Shown piece by piece: positions 1 through 11,487 of a stretch of 64,000 bases of DNA. The DNA is taken from contig NC_091119.1 in the NCBI RefSeq assembly GCF_040183065.1, positions 195,845,043 to 195,909,042 of the forward strand, read 5' to 3'. The notes under the pieces are model-generated. The model did no database searches and had not been told where the DNA came from. It was given only the letters and a program-made list of their open reading frames with translations. How positions within the stretch are numbered: position 1 is the first letter of the stretch; each line of letters starts with the position of its first letter. Position numbers and translations under genes: made by a program. The stretch is from Periplaneta americana. Taxonomy: Eukaryota > Arthropoda > Insecta > Blattodea > Blattidae.

Positions 1-1
1 A

Positions 2-340
2 TTTGTTAAAGGTAAAAGAGAAGATGGGAACGATACGATAAAAGAACTTAAATGGGAAACTTTGGAAAACAGACGTAGGAAAACTAGAATAACATCATTG
101 TATAGAGCACATCTAGGTCAGAAAGCATGGGTAGACATAACGGCTCGGTTAGAAAAGCCAACGTACTATGGTAGGAACGATCATGATTTTAAAATCAAAT
201 GTAGGAAACAGAAAACGGATGTAGGTAAATTCTCATTTTTAAATAGAACTATAAATGATTGGAATGACCTACCTGCAGCGGTCTTTGAGGGCTGTCCTTC
301 CTTAAGGAGATTCAAGAATAATTTAAATAGTTGTGTATAA
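2..340 (+). pseudogene. LINE reverse transcriptase, C-terminal end (cut by window edge)
   Basis: An open frame runs in from the left edge and stops at 338-340. The peptide has the tail signature of non-LTR retrotransposon polymerases: LKWETLENRRRKTRITSLYR, then FLNRTINDWNDLPAAVF and a final FKNNL block. In jockey/CR1-like LINEs this lies after the RT domain and has no known separate catalytic role. Only about 110 residues are in the window, so whether the upstream endonuclease and RT survive cannot be told. No start codon is needed because the frame is open at the edge. The 3' UTR and simple-repeat tail follow directly. The LINE call is firm; the clade is not. Confidence 0.75.
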
Positions 341-1016
341 AGTGAAAATTAAAATTAAGGTGACATTCAACATTTAATTTTTTAAGGTGACATGTATTTA
401 TCTAGCCTTAAGAGTTTACTTTCTTGGTTTGAATTGTAAATTATTTAAAAATAGCGTGTAAGAGGGTCTTAGACTAGAAATGTTTAGTTTAAATGTAGTT
501 CTGTTTATAAGTATGCATAAGAATGCAATTATTTGACTTATTTGAACTGTTATATTAGTGAAGCGAGATGAGTCAGTGAAGTTATGGTTTTACAGTGCAG
601 TGAACAGTTCCGATCAGTGATAATTTATAGCGTCAATGAAATGTGTTCTATAGTGTCAGTGAAATGTGTTACAGAGTGTCAGTGAAATGTGTGCTAAAGT
701 GTCAGTGAAATGCGTCATAGTGCCACTACAGGGAATGAGATGAGAGTAAAGTGAAAGACTATTGAAACTTATGTAGGATCTATACATAATTATGTAGGTT
801 GTGTTGTAAAATTAGGTGTTTTATTTTATGTTTTATTATTATTGTGTTAAATTGTATTGTGTATTCTTATTGTATTGTGTATAAAATTGTATATGTATTG
901 TAAATTTTATTGTGTAGTGCTTATCATTTTAACTGTGTATTGTTAATATTGTATATACCACTGCCACCGGGTGCTTGCCCACTTGCAGTGTAAATAAATA
1001 CATACATACATACATA
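341..1016 (+). repeat. 3' UTR and (CATA)n tail of the LINE above
   Basis: AT-rich sequence follows the LINE stop codon. From about 632 to 720 it holds four imperfect tandem units of roughly 24 bp built on GTCAGTGAAATGTGT. It ends in 'gtaaataaatacatacatac' at about 990-1016, which I read as the LINE's simple-repeat tail. Nothing coding is visible. Confidence 0.6.
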
Positions 1017-1120
1017 ACCTACCATTTCATATAACCCATTGTTCTTCACTGATTGTTCACAATGTAACAATTTGTTCATAGTTTTAAGGGCTTTACGAAA
1101 GATCTGATGATGGTTTAATT

Positions 1121-2295
1121 CAGTGATGTCAAAGCAAGCGCATTTTTCTGACATTGACGTCGTGCGCGGGCATCAAGCGCTACGTATGAAAGGAGGAAGG
1201 ATTATGTATATGAATAAGCAGCCTGTTGGATTAAGAAAATAGTGGTGCACAAACTTCTAACGGAACGTGAAATTTTATGTCGTTATTTTTATATGGCTTC
1301 TTTCTGTCTGAGATTATATATATATATATTTTTTTTTGTAAAACAAAACTACTAACATTAATTTGTTAATATTGCAGTTGTGTTTTAAACGTTAATAACA
1401 TAATAAAGAGTTAAGAAGGAATATTCATATAAATTCCATAATAGTACAATTATACTGTACTAAGTGAATGAAACACAATTTTTGAAGAAAGTGATATTCC
1501 AGAGAAAGAGATTGAGTATGACATAATAAGTTGGAATTGATATTGATGGTATCTTTAGCTTATAAAAGTAATCAATAAATTAATCAAAACAATATTATGG
1601 TACAAGGCAAAGTTACCTAGGAAGGTATATGTTTTAACTGTAATATTACACAACAAAACTCTTATCGCTTTTTGCTTTTAAGGTGATATTGGTGCGCAAC
1701 TTCCTATCATCAGAATATTAAATTATTTTCTCGAAATTTGCTGAAGCTAAAGAGCTGACGTTTTACCAACACATGGGCACATATCTTTTGTTTATGATGT
1801 AACAATAGTTGCTTTGTTAATTCATTTCCTTACAAACATTTGTGTTGCGAATTTTTCAAAATGTTCAATATACTATCTTCAGTAATACGTATTTACGATA
1901 TATTAGATTTACGAAAACATTGTTTCAGTACCTGTAAGGCTACTAAATAAACATATCTGAAAATTTCACTTTTCTGAAAAAAAAAAAAAAAGTTGAGAAA
2001 ATATTCCTTTTGAATAAAATAAAAACTTTTGAAAAGTGAGCATTAAAATTAAAACTTACATTCTTATAATGCACTTATACTTCTCAGACAAATCTAAAAA
2101 TTTACATGGATACAGTTTTAATAAGTTCTCTTCCCTTTACCCATTGAATAAGGTTGGCCATCCCTGTATATAGCTAGACCAAGCGGCATATACTACCTCC
2201 TTCTTCTGTCTCTTTCTTTTCCGCTGTAAAGCGCTCAGGCTCTCTTGAGCTCTAAAGCGCGCGCTTGCGCCTGCGGGCATCAGTTGACATGACTG
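1121..2295. mobile_element. Non-autonomous hAT-type element with perfect 8-bp TSD
   Basis: The left end starts CAGTGATGTCAA; the right end, read in reverse, starts CAGTCATGTCAA. Both ends are followed inward by CG-rich sequence containing GGGCATC/GATGCCC-type blocks. The flanks carry an exact 8-bp duplication, GTTTAATT at 1113-1120 and 2296-2303. CAG termini and an 8-bp TSD are hAT hallmarks. The 1.17-kb interior is AT-rich with a short (TA)n at about 1315-1328 and no transposase-like frame, so it depends on an enzyme supplied elsewhere. Confidence 0.75.
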
Positions 2296-2947
2296 GTTTA
2301 ATTAAACCGACAACGTTTATCCATATGCTAAAATGTAAATATTGTGATTTTGTAATACAATTAGATATGTTTTGACGGCCTTCTAGAAAAAAACTTTGAT
2401 TACTAAAACGATAGTTGTAACTTTGAGTATCTAGAAGCAATTACAAGCGTAAGTTTGTATAAAATTTGGTATTATTTCAGATTACAATCCGTCCCTGGAT
2501 TGGATCTCGCATGTTACGAAGCTCTCTGTATGCTTTACATACAAACTACATGCTCTTATTTATGCAACATTGTCCAGAAAGTTTGCTGTGCTCTCCCGTA
2601 GCCAACAGAACCGGTCCCGAAATATTTTCTAGGCTTGCGATGGAGTCATTAGCACCAGAACGCTTGCGGTTTTCCTTACGTCAGACGGACCATGAATCAA
2701 ATGAATTTTGTTTTCATGCATATATGCATTATGTGGTCTTTTCCTTGAGATCATCAGGCCTACCTACCTTAGATTAGTAACGACATTAGTAGGAGTGTGT
2801 TGGGTTCAGGGTGGGGCAGAGTAATGCTGGTTTAAACCTTTGGATCACTGTGGACATGAGAAGAAGTCTATTTATGCCACTCGTTTCATTATTGCAACAG
2901 ACATTTTAAGAAGGAAAGTTTTGTAAGATATAATTAATAATAGTAGT
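2296..2947. other. Unassigned sequence
   Basis: A 103-codon frame (2466-2777, plus) shows no recognisable motif and is probably chance. No tRNA, repeat array or transposon end was recognised here. Confidence 0.4.
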
Positions 2948-3708
2948 ACGCGGAAATTCTAGTTGAAGCAAGTAAAGCGATAGGGTTGGAAATAAATCCC
3001 GAAAAGACTAAGTATATGATTATGTCTCGTGACCAGAATATTGTACGAAATGGAACTATAAAAATTGGAGATTTATCTTTCGAAGAGGTGGAAAAATTCA
3101 AATATCTTGGAGCAACAGTAACAAATATAAATGACACTCGGGAGGAAATTAAACGCAGAATAAATATGGGAAATGCGTAGGCCTATTATTATTCGGTTGA
3201 GAAGCTTTTGTCATCTAGTCTGCTGTCAAAAAATCTGAAAGTTAGAATTTATAAAACAGTTATATTACCGGTTGTTCTGTATGGTTGTGAAACTTGGACT
3301 CTCACTTTGAGAGAGGAACAGAGATTAAGGGTGTTTGAAAATAGGGTTCTTAGGAAAATATTTGAGGCTAAGAGGGATGAAGTTACAGGAGAATGGAGAA
3401 AGTTACACAACGGAGAGCTGCACGCATTGTATTCTTCACCTGACATAATCAGGAACATTAAATCCAGACGTTTGAGATGGGCAGGACATGTAGCACGTAT
3501 GTGCGAATCCAGAAATGCATATAGAGTGTTAATTGGGAGGCCTTTGGGGAGGCCGAGACGTAGGTGGGAAGATAATACTAAAATGGATTTGAGGGAGGTG
3601 GGATATGATGATAGAGACTGGATTAATCTTGCTCAGGATAGGGACCAATGGCGGGCTTATGTGAGGGCTGCAATGAACCTCCGGGTTCCTTAAAAGCCAG
3701 TAAGTAAG
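2948..3708 (+). pseudogene. RTE-type LINE fragment A (post-RT C-terminus)
   Basis: The segment starts in the block after the RT active site ([20 protein letters not shown]-like). It continues through [45 protein letters not shown] and the closing [13 protein letters not shown] (stop 3691-3693). The GHVARM...GRPRRRWED arrangement is typical of RTE-type LINE C-termini. An in-frame TAG at 3178 comes from the palindrome TAGGCCTA, which replaces two bases found in sister copies. The 3' end is AAAAGCCAGTAAGTAAGTAA followed by (AAT)n, the short repetitive tail expected of RTE elements. The copy is 5' truncated and inactive. Confidence 0.85.
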
Positions 3709-3721
3709 TAATAATAATAAC

Positions 3722-3753
<32 letters not shown>
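3709..3753. repeat. (AAT)n microsatellite at LINE tail
   Basis: About 14 AAT/TAA units directly continue the TAAGTAAG tail of LINE fragment A. Confidence 0.95.
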
Positions 3754-3755
<2 letters not shown>

Positions 3756-3887
3756 TGACCATTCGACCCGTTTTGTTGCCATTTATTTAAGGATTCAGAA
3801 GCTAAATAAAATATTCACAATTTCACATACACAGAGATTTCTGGTTATGTGGTCAGCATGTTGTACACGCAGCACTCAAGGGATGTA

Positions 3888-4277
3888 CAGTAGTGGCAAA
3901 AAAGAAAAATCGGACCGACCCTTGTAGCCGATTTCAGAGCCTTGTTCACTCCAGAGCACGATAGACTGGTAACTAAGACTTTCGTGGTTCGAATCCTGCC
4001 TGGGAAGGGAACTTTTTTTTTCCTTATTCAAACTTATTCCCAATACTTTTCGATAGCTAGTAAAATTCATGTTCTGGGAATAATAAGTTAATTAAGTAGT
4101 AAAATATCGCTGCAATCGAAAAGTATTGGGAATAAATTTGAATAAGAAACAAAAAAAGTTTTCTTCCCAGGCAGGATTCGAACCACGAAAGTCTTAGTTA
4201 CCAGTCTATCGTGCTCGGGAGTGAACAAGGCTCTGAAATCAGCTACAGGGATGGGTCCGGTTTTTTTGCCACTACTG
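3888..4277. mobile_element. TA-flanked foldback element with tRNA-like B boxes in both arms
   Basis: Two arms of about 175 bp (3888-4062 and about 4103-4277) are reverse complements at roughly 90% identity by eye, around a loop of about 40 bp. The outer ends are CAGTAGTGGCAAAA and its complement, each followed by TA (3886-3887, 4278-4279), as in Tc1/mariner-type MITEs. Each arm contains GGTTCGAATCC (3986-3996 plus; 4174-4184 minus), an exact RNA polymerase III B-box consensus, inside a tRNA-like 3' half. No protein is encoded. A head-to-head pair of tRNA-derived SINEs is possible, but the TA-bounded ends favour a DNA foldback that captured one. Confidence 0.7.
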
Positions 4278-4644
4278 TACATTTAGTCAGAAGTTCGAGA
4301 ACTGTTTGGAACCTCATGCCACACCAATAAGACATCGCTCACAAAGAAAATAAGCCAAGAGATAATGGGATAGGGTACCAATTCTTTTCCATCTCCATTG
4401 CATACATCGCTAACTAAACCACACTTGAGATGTGAGACGTATACAAACAATTGTACTTCCTACTGCCTGATAATAGATGTATCAACCACAACCTCAATCA
4501 GAGGGTATTTAGGAGATGTAGGAATAAAATCAAAAGACGTACTCAATCGCTACGAAAGTCGGAAAGTCTGAGAAAGACCGAAACAAGCTATAACTGTAAC
4601 TAGAAACGCTAGCATTTTATCTTCAACGAAGGAGAACGATGACT

Positions 4645-4645
<1 letters not shown>

Positions 4646-4697
<52 letters not shown>

Positions 4698-4715
4698 TAA
4701 TAATAATAATAATAA
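4646..4715. repeat. (AAT)n microsatellite
   Basis: About 23 AAT units with one AAC interruption. It lies at the 3' end of the following minus-strand LINE and probably grew from its tail. Confidence 0.95.
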
Positions 4716-5011
4716 TGGTTTATGTAACCTGGCAGATTTAAGGCCATATGGTCTTCTCTAACACTCAACCAGGAGTAAAACTGTGATATAAGAAGACACC
4801 ACAAATTTACAAAGTAAAGTACAGTACAATTTTACACACAAAACTGTAGTAGATAATCATAATAAAATGTAAACAACAAGTAAGTAGAAATCAGACATAA
4901 TATATAACATACAGAAGGAAAGAAAAATGCATAATAAAATGTGAACAGCAGGTCAAAATAAATGAGACATACAAAGTATAAAAATATGCGATAATTATAA
5001 TAGTAATAGTA

Positions 5012-5013
5012 GC

Positions 5014-5084
<71 letters not shown>

Positions 5085-5093
5085 TAAAATAGT
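5012..5093. repeat. (AAT)n microsatellite inside LINE 3' UTR
   Basis: About 27 AAT units, nearly pure, within the minus-strand LINE 3' UTR. Confidence 0.95.
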
Positions 5094-5627
5094 GAAGTAC
5101 AAAGCATACAATGAACGTAATATTTTTAGGTACACACAGTAAGAAAAATTATGATTATAAATAGCTCAAGTTATCAAATAAACCATTATCGGGAAATATG
5201 ATGAAAACAAAAAGATAAAATAAGTTATATATCACTAAAATATAAAAAAATGTAGTCAATACGCGGAAACATGCAATACAACACTTGTCGTAACAGTAAG
5301 TTAATTTGGCAACTCGTCATAAGATAATTTTCTAACTTGGATTTGAAAGCTTTCAAGATTCGCCAGCCCTTGACTTCAAGCGTCAGAGTTTTCCAGTGAC
5401 AATTGGTAGTAACAGTGAAGATGAGGAATACAGAGATGATGTGTGGAGTGGAATTTCTAGCGTGTTACTGCGTTGTGATTGAGTATTAATATTATGATAG
5501 CGAGAGAGAGTATGAAAACGGACGAATAAATAAGAGGGGGTGAAGTGTGTATAATTCGATTTAAGAGAGAAAGTAAGTGCAGATTTCTCCTCTCTTGTAA
5601 CCTAAACCATGATAACTTCTCGAAAGA

Positions 5628-5860
5628 GGTCGCCCTCGGTAGCGCAGTTGGTATAGCGCTGGCCTTCTATGCTCGAGGTTGCAGGTTCGATCCCGGCCGA
5701 GGTCGATGGCAGTTAAGTGTGTTTAAATGCGACAGGCTCATGTCAGTAGATTTACTGGCATGTGAAAGAACTCCTGCGGGACAAAAATTTTGGCACACCG
5801 GCGACGCTGATATAATCTCTGCAGTTGCGAGCGTCGTTAAATAAATCATAATATTTATTT
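5628..5860 (+). mobile_element. tRNA-derived SINE with 13-bp TSD
   Basis: The 5' 75 bases form a tRNA-like head: A box TAGCGCAGTTGG and B box GGTTCGATCCC in a CCGG-type T arm. A unique body follows, ending in AGCGTCGTTAAATAAATC. It is flanked by ACTTCTCGAAAGA at 5615-5627 and 5861-5873, a perfect 13-bp target duplication made by the LINE machinery. A second copy lies at 38369-38600 (minus) with almost the same length. It is non-coding and would be transcribed by Pol III from the internal promoter. Confidence 0.88.
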
Positions 5861-6097
5861 ACTTCTCGAAAGAAGGTGAGATGTGATCACAGTATCGAAC
5901 ATTACAAATGAAGCGGACGCACGCGTTATGAACACGCTGTAGTTTCTGACGGGAATCAATTCTGAGATCGCTGAACAAAACGAAAATATAGTACCATTGA
6001 TCACGAATCTGGAGATCAAAAAGTAGTTGACAAAGGAAAGGTTTTTTAATTTGAGGTTATATTGAGACGTAACACTTACCAATTGATGTAGTGATGT

Positions 6098-6908
6098 AAT
6101 AGTAATATGCGTTACAAGAGCGGTATGTTGAAGTTTTCATGTTCGAGGAAAAGTTTGAAAAAGCGAAACGCAGTTGAGCTTTTTTAATTTTCCAGAATTG
6201 AAAGAAAACTTACCGCTCGTGTATCGTACATTATTTTGTGCGAAAATCGTTTATTACATACCTGAAAGAGGAATTTCTAATTAGTTGCAATGAAATCTCC
6301 ATCTTGGTTTCTGTTCAATGACGGCAAATTTGCAAAACAAAAATATCTATCTTCAACTTTGTTGCTTTAAAATGTTTTCTGTGTTTACTATACTCCAGCA
6401 GGCCGTGATATACGTCTGTCTTTTTTTTTTTTTTACCCAGTCCATAAATGCGAACTTAAAACAAGCGGTAAGGTTATGTAATGATTTATTTTTCATTTTA
6501 ATATTATAACAATATTATTTATATAACATATTGCAGTAATAACATCGGCAAGTTGATTTGTTGATTTTTTCACGGCTTCCTTAATGTTACTTGCATCACG
6601 AATGCAGTAACTTTAGTGGAGTTGTAGAGTTTACTTAATTTTTGCAAATATTTAAAACCAATAATTAACAATGCAATTTAGGTGAAATTGCAGTGGTAAG
6701 TTTCCAGTTTATAATTATTACTATATTGAACGTATCTAAAAAATAATATGTTAGAAACCTAAAGTAGTAAAATCAATATGTCACTTAAGCGGTAAGAAGA
6801 AGGAAATTGTTATGTGTCTTAGGTTGGGAATACTGAATGTGGTATTTCACACTTACCGCGGTTTGGTTTTGTGCGGAAACCAAGCAAATACGCACGATCT
6901 CGCACAAA
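6098..6908. mobile_element. Composite repeat R2, copy 1 (hairpin module + TIR body)
   Basis: Starts AATAGTAATATGCGTTACAA. The first ~125 bp fold on themselves (AGAGCGGTATGTT against AACTTACCGCTC). The remaining body, from about 6225, is bounded by GTACATTATTTTGTGCGA and, at the far end, CGATCTCGCACAAA. A second copy is at 56319-57022. Copy 1 has about 110 extra bases near 6440-6545. No ORF is credible; the superfamily is unknown. Confidence 0.65.
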
Positions 6909-8380
6909 GTTAAATTTCACAACATGGTAATGACCAGTCATAACCTCTAGATTAGGCACATGTCGACACGAGCATAAACAACGTTGTAAATGTTCCAGAA
7001 ATTTTGTAGCACGAGTCTATAATTTTTTACACTTGCGACACACGAAAAGTTGATGGTTATGTTAGACGTGAACTCAATAGGAACAGAATTAGACATATAC
7101 AAATTTTTGTTTGGTATAATTTTTCAGATGTCTTACTCAGGTTCCGCCTATAACAAGTGCCATCTGTTTCGAAACTCCACTTAATTTCGCAGGGTGTTGT
7201 TTGTGTTGCGTCAATAGATGGTTAAGTTTCCACGTTTCGCAATCGACAAACTTGATCTCCTCAAATTTCTATCACCGGCACTGTATTTTGTTGGATCTTA
7301 TTATGTTGCTGACAAACCTCACACAGTGCTTTTGACAATCCCTGAACGATGTGTATCGTTTGTAGGCGATCATTAGCAGAGTTCTTCGGCCTCACTTTGT
7401 GAGCATTGGCCCCAAAACTCGAGGAGAGTATTTCATCTCCAAAAGCTTGCGTAGTGAAGAAATATGCTGGAGTCTTGTGAGATATTTCCTCAGTTCCCGG
7501 AATCGGTACCCGCCAGTCATGCGGATCCCTCAAGCCTGTGGAGTGATGTCAGGGGAGCACAATGTTGAGTCATGATGTAAAACACATAAAACATCAGCTA
7601 GCTTTAATATTCCTCTGGCCCATCAGCATATTCGTTATTTGTAATGTAACTCCAACATTCTGATGCAACTGGTATATTTTTGGTGTTTCGAGGAAGCGAC
7701 CGCTGAAATTTTAAAATTCAACAGAGAAGCCCAACAGCGATGTATCTGTGTTTTATTTAAGACTCCGTAGAATTCAGAGGTTATTCACCGTCAATGGGGT
7801 AATGGAGCTGCAGTTAAATCATTAAACATGGAGGGCTTGGCTTTTCGAGAGCTGAACCCGGAAAAGGTACTTGCAGTTGCGTTTGCTCAGGCCCAATTTA
7901 CGCTCCATATAATACGCGATTATAGTCTAAATTTCCGATTGGCATTAGCGAATCCGACTCTGACATGTGAGTCATCCTACCTAGGTTCTGATAGTGCCAG
8001 GTCTCGTCCTCAGCGAAAATTAGGAACGGACTTTAAGAGGGGAGGTATACCATTGGCCTGCAAAAATTTAGTGAAATTCATTTTTTTATCTCAGTTACTA
8101 TAGCAGCTAAGTGAACAAAACTTTTCATACTTAATATACAACACTATTCAGAATATTAAAATAGCTAATAATTACCCGTAATAATAATATAAAATTTTCA
8201 TAATTTCTGCAACCGTAAAGCATTTACATAAAAATATAGGGTCCTTGATTCCTTAACTGGTTTTTTAAAGATCTACATCAACAGCACAGCATAGGTTCTT
8301 TTACATATTCCTTCAGAATATATTTTTTTCTCAATAAAATTTTGCATAAAATTTAATGTTAAAGATAATTTTTTTATTTA
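6909..8380. other. Unassigned sequence
   Basis: Two short frames (7261-7533 minus; 7828-8103 plus) show no motif I recognise. No repeats or transposon ends were found. 8110-8380 is AT-rich and leads into the minisatellite. Confidence 0.35.
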
Positions 8381-9180
8381 TTTGCTTGCTCGCATATTTA
8401 TTTGCCTGCTCGCTTATTTATTTGCTTGCTCGCTTATTTATTTGCTTGCTCGCTTATTTATTTGCCTGCTCGCTTATTTATTTGCCAGCTCGCTTATTTA
8501 TTTGCTTGCTCGCTTATTTATTTGCTTGCTCGCTTATTTATTTGCCTGCTCGCTTATTTATTTGCCAGCTCGCTTATTTATTTGCTTGCTCGCTTATTTA
8601 TTTGCTTGCTCGCTTATTTATTTGCCTGCTCGCTTATTTATTTTCCAGCTCGCTTATTTATTTGCTTGCTCGCTTATTTATTTGCTTGCTCGCTTATTTA
8701 TTTGCCAGCTCGCTTATTTATTTGCTTGCTCGCTTATTTATTTGCCAGCTCGCTTATTTATTTGCCTGCTCGCTTATTTATTTGCTTGCTCGCTTATTTA
8801 TTTGCTTGCTCGCTTATTTATTTGCCTGCTCGCTTATTTATTTGCCTGCTGGCTTATTTATTTGCCAGCTCGCTTATTTATTTGCCTGCTCGCTTATTTA
8901 TTTGCCTGCTCGCTTATTTATTTGCTTGCTCGCTTATTTATATGCCAGCTCGCTTATTTATTTGCTTGCTCGCTTATTTATTTGCCAGCTCGCTTATTTA
9001 TTTGCCTGCTCGCTTATTTATTTGCTTGCTCGCTTATTTATTTGCCAGCTCGCTTATTTATTTGCTTGCTCGCTTATTTATTTGCCTGCTCGCTTATTTA
9101 TTTGCTTGCTCGCTTATTTATTTGCTTGCTCGCTTATTTATTTGCCAGCTCGCTTATTTATTTGCCTGCATGCGTATTTG
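8381..9180. repeat. 20-bp minisatellite, 40 units
   Basis: Forty head-to-tail copies of TTTGCTTGCTCGCTTATTTA. Three main variants differ at positions 6-8 of the unit (TTG, CTG, CAG); first and last units are diverged. Since 20 is not a multiple of 3 and no variant makes a stop, all three plus frames stay open for 270-295 codons (Leu/Ile/Ala/Cys/Tyr-rich). These are artefacts, not proteins. The array abuts the 3' end of a minus-strand LINE whose tail is TTTA-like, a likely seed. Confidence 0.97.
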
Positions 9181-9960
9181 TTTGTTTATTTGTTTATTTA
9201 TACTGGCAGAGTTAAGGCCATAGGTCCGTCCTTTACACTCTAACAGGTCACAAAGTACACAACCTGTAAAATTTAACAAAATTTGAAACAAGAAAATACT
9301 AACATAGTACAGAAAATAATAACATAACAAGAGTTGACATTGTACAAAATGAAAATAATACCATAATCTAATAGGAAAAAACTAAAATACAGTTCTAAAG
9401 ACTGGGATATACCATAAGCAACTGAATTAGTACAAATAGTTAACAGTGAAAACGTAAGGAAAAATATAACAAATGTAATGTAATATGATAATTAAAAAAT
9501 TTAAATTTAAATAAAAACCACAATAAAATGGTTATTATAATATTTCATCTGATATTCAAGAGAGCTCAGTAGTGGTGAACAGGAAAGAAAGAAAAAGATA
9601 TTATTTACAAAATTGTCACACAGAAAGGGGCCTATAATTGGAGGGAATCTGAATTGAAAAAGTGCAATTTTAGTTTATTTTTGAAACTAGATAATGTCTG
9701 ACAGTCTCTGACATGCCGTGGTAGAGATGAACTGCAGAGTCGGTGAAAGATGAAGAGTAGGAGGATGTTCTGTGGCGATTAAGAAAAAAAAATATTTCCT
9801 GAAGGAATAGATGAAAGATCCTAGACTATGTTGTTGATGTAGGTCTTTGAAACATTCAAGTAAAAGAATCAGACGTGGCATAACATAAGAAATACCATAT
9901 GGCATAACATATTATAACGTAATGTAATATCATTACACGCCGTTGATTCTGCATCCACAC
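9181..9960 (-). pseudogene. Minus-strand LINE: decayed RT C-terminus and 3' UTR
   Basis: On the minus strand 9780-9660 reads RHRTSSYSSSFTDSAVHLYH and continues to a KLHFFNSDSLQL-like end, the last block of the LINE family also seen at 4716-6085. 9960-9780 is a poorly preserved upstream part. 9181-9560 is 3' UTR; its end near 9200 shares CTGGCAG..TTAAGGCC (plus strand) with the copy at 4730. Stops and frameshifts make it non-functional. Confidence 0.6.
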
Positions 9961-11220
9961 TGTAGCACACACTCTTATTCTAGTCCCAACGCGTCAGGAA
10001 AGAATTCTTGTCTCTAAAAAGGGTATTTATTTTATTTACCAGTTATAAAAATGAAAACAACCCATAGCACTTTATAACACTGTCTTGACATTATTTATTC
10101 TTGTAATTAAGTTCCCAATATATTTAAACTCGCACTGATATTTTTTTGTGTAACTTACACAGTCACTCTTAGATGAAGTAAAGATATATTCATTTATGTA
10201 AACAACTACCGGTGCTTAAATTGCTGAAAATTGCAAATTTCTGTATTCCTAATTTTATTACTTTTTGCTTCTTATATAACTTCATTAAAATATGTTATTA
10301 ATTGCTTCCACCTAATTGCATGTTCTGAAATAAGAGTGATTAACATGAGAAACCTGTCCTGTAATTTTATCACCAATAATTTGACATCGCCTGCTTACAA
10401 AATCAAATACGACCCGCTTGACAAGTAACCAATAGAATCCACTGAATTCGGCGCTATCTCCTGAATCATAAAGGTCATTCATAGGAGAGTATCTTAGTTA
10501 TGCTGCAGCAATATTTTGAGTTCAACTCGGGTTATTTTCATACAGGGTGTATCATAATGTCGTATACATGTTTAAGAATGAATTTATTGTAACTGGACTA
10601 CTGGTATATAGAAAACAGAAATGTTATTCACAGTTGATCAGTAACGTTTGAACCTGTATGATCTTTTCGATACGGCTTCAGCCGATTATGTCACATTCAT
10701 GGTAAGAAAATTGCCTTGTCACACTTTCCAGGACTGAGGACTCAAAAAACTTAAAGTGATCGATGAACCTGCTATCGACTCTCAGCATTTGAATACGTTT
10801 CGATTTAATTTATAACCTGGTCTGGATGTTACAATCCCATATTAATTTTTATAAAAGTTCAAGAAATGCAGTTTCACTTCTATGGACCAATCTTCAGAAA
10901 CACACAATACAAGAAATTACACATGCATGGCCCTAGACACAACCAATTGCCGACCTCCTGTAGCGTAAATTTATCTAAGAAGCAAACATTCTCATGGGAA
11001 CAGATTAAAAAAAGTCAATTTTTTTCTTCCACCATGTTTATAATGTTAAAACAAGTGCTTGTACAAATTTTGGCCACTCGAGTGCCGTCCAGAACGTAAG
11101 TTTACCTTGGGCCGTTTACAGAAAGAAAACACAATTTCATGGAAAGTTTTATTCGAACACATACAGCAATTGTTTATCTATTTTTCAACATATTCCCCGC
11201 CGGAATTGAGATATTTGTCA
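9961..11220. other. Unassigned AT-rich sequence
   Basis: No gene seen. TACAGGGTGTATCATAATG at about 10544 looks like one end of a TA-flanked DNA transposon, but I found no matching inverted end. It might belong with the transposase scrap at 11230. Confidence 0.35.
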
Positions 11221-11229
11221 TACCGTGGG

Positions 11230-11386
11230 ATCAACAGAGAGGTGCAGACGGCTGTCACCCACTGGTTGCGATCCTAGGTGGCAGACTTCTACGACACACG
11301 AATACAAAAGTTGATCCTATGGTATGACAGATGTCTCAGTTCCGTGGAATTATTGTCGTTGACAAAAAGCTAACTTGAGAACAATA
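11230..11386 (+). pseudogene. Tc1/mariner-type transposase, C-terminal scrap
   Basis: In one frame the translation gives REVQTAVTHWLRS, a TAG stop (probably from CAG), then VADFYDTRIQKLILWYDRCL. This matches the C-terminal block of insect mariner-like transposases (QTAVTxWLRSQ..DFYDxGIxKLxxRYDKCL, from memory). That region follows the DDE catalytic domain, so no catalytic residue is present. The preceding 170 bases are open in one frame (11059-11277) but show no clear domain. It is a remnant. Confidence 0.6.
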
Positions 11387-11487
11387 TATTGAACATTAAA
11401 TTATTTCTTTTAAAAAGTTTAAAAATAATTTTAGCACTAAGATTAATAAGACTACCTGTTACGCGTAAACTATTTTAACAGGATTTT

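Larger units (their letters stand above)
4716..6085 (-). pseudogene. Minus-strand LINE: RT C-terminus plus 3' UTR, split by a SINE
   Basis: Read on the minus strand, about 6085-5875 encodes RT-tail sequence including LQRVHNACVRFICNVRYCDH. After the SINE at 5628-5860 the homology resumes (5614-5290), containing FTVTTNCHWKTLTLEVKGW and a final FKSKLENYL, the usual WNSLP...FK tail region in decayed form. Several stops and frame changes are present. 4716-5290 is its AT-rich 3' UTR, with CTGGCAG..TTAAGGCC (plus strand) near the tail, also seen at 9200. The SINE's target duplication shows the LINE was there first. Clade not resolved. Confidence 0.75.

Noticed and set aside
2466-2777. 103-codon frame
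   Set aside because: No domain similarity that I recognise; starts from a weak context and sits in unassigned intergenic sequence.
8356-9243. Three overlapping ~280-codon plus-strand frames rich in Leu/Ile/Ala/Cys
   Set aside because: They are the three frames of a 20-bp tandem repeat without stops; no start context, domain or codon signal.
10544-11386. A mariner element running from TACAGGGTGTATC to the transposase scrap at 11230
   Set aside because: No matching inverted right end was found, so the two pieces are reported separately.
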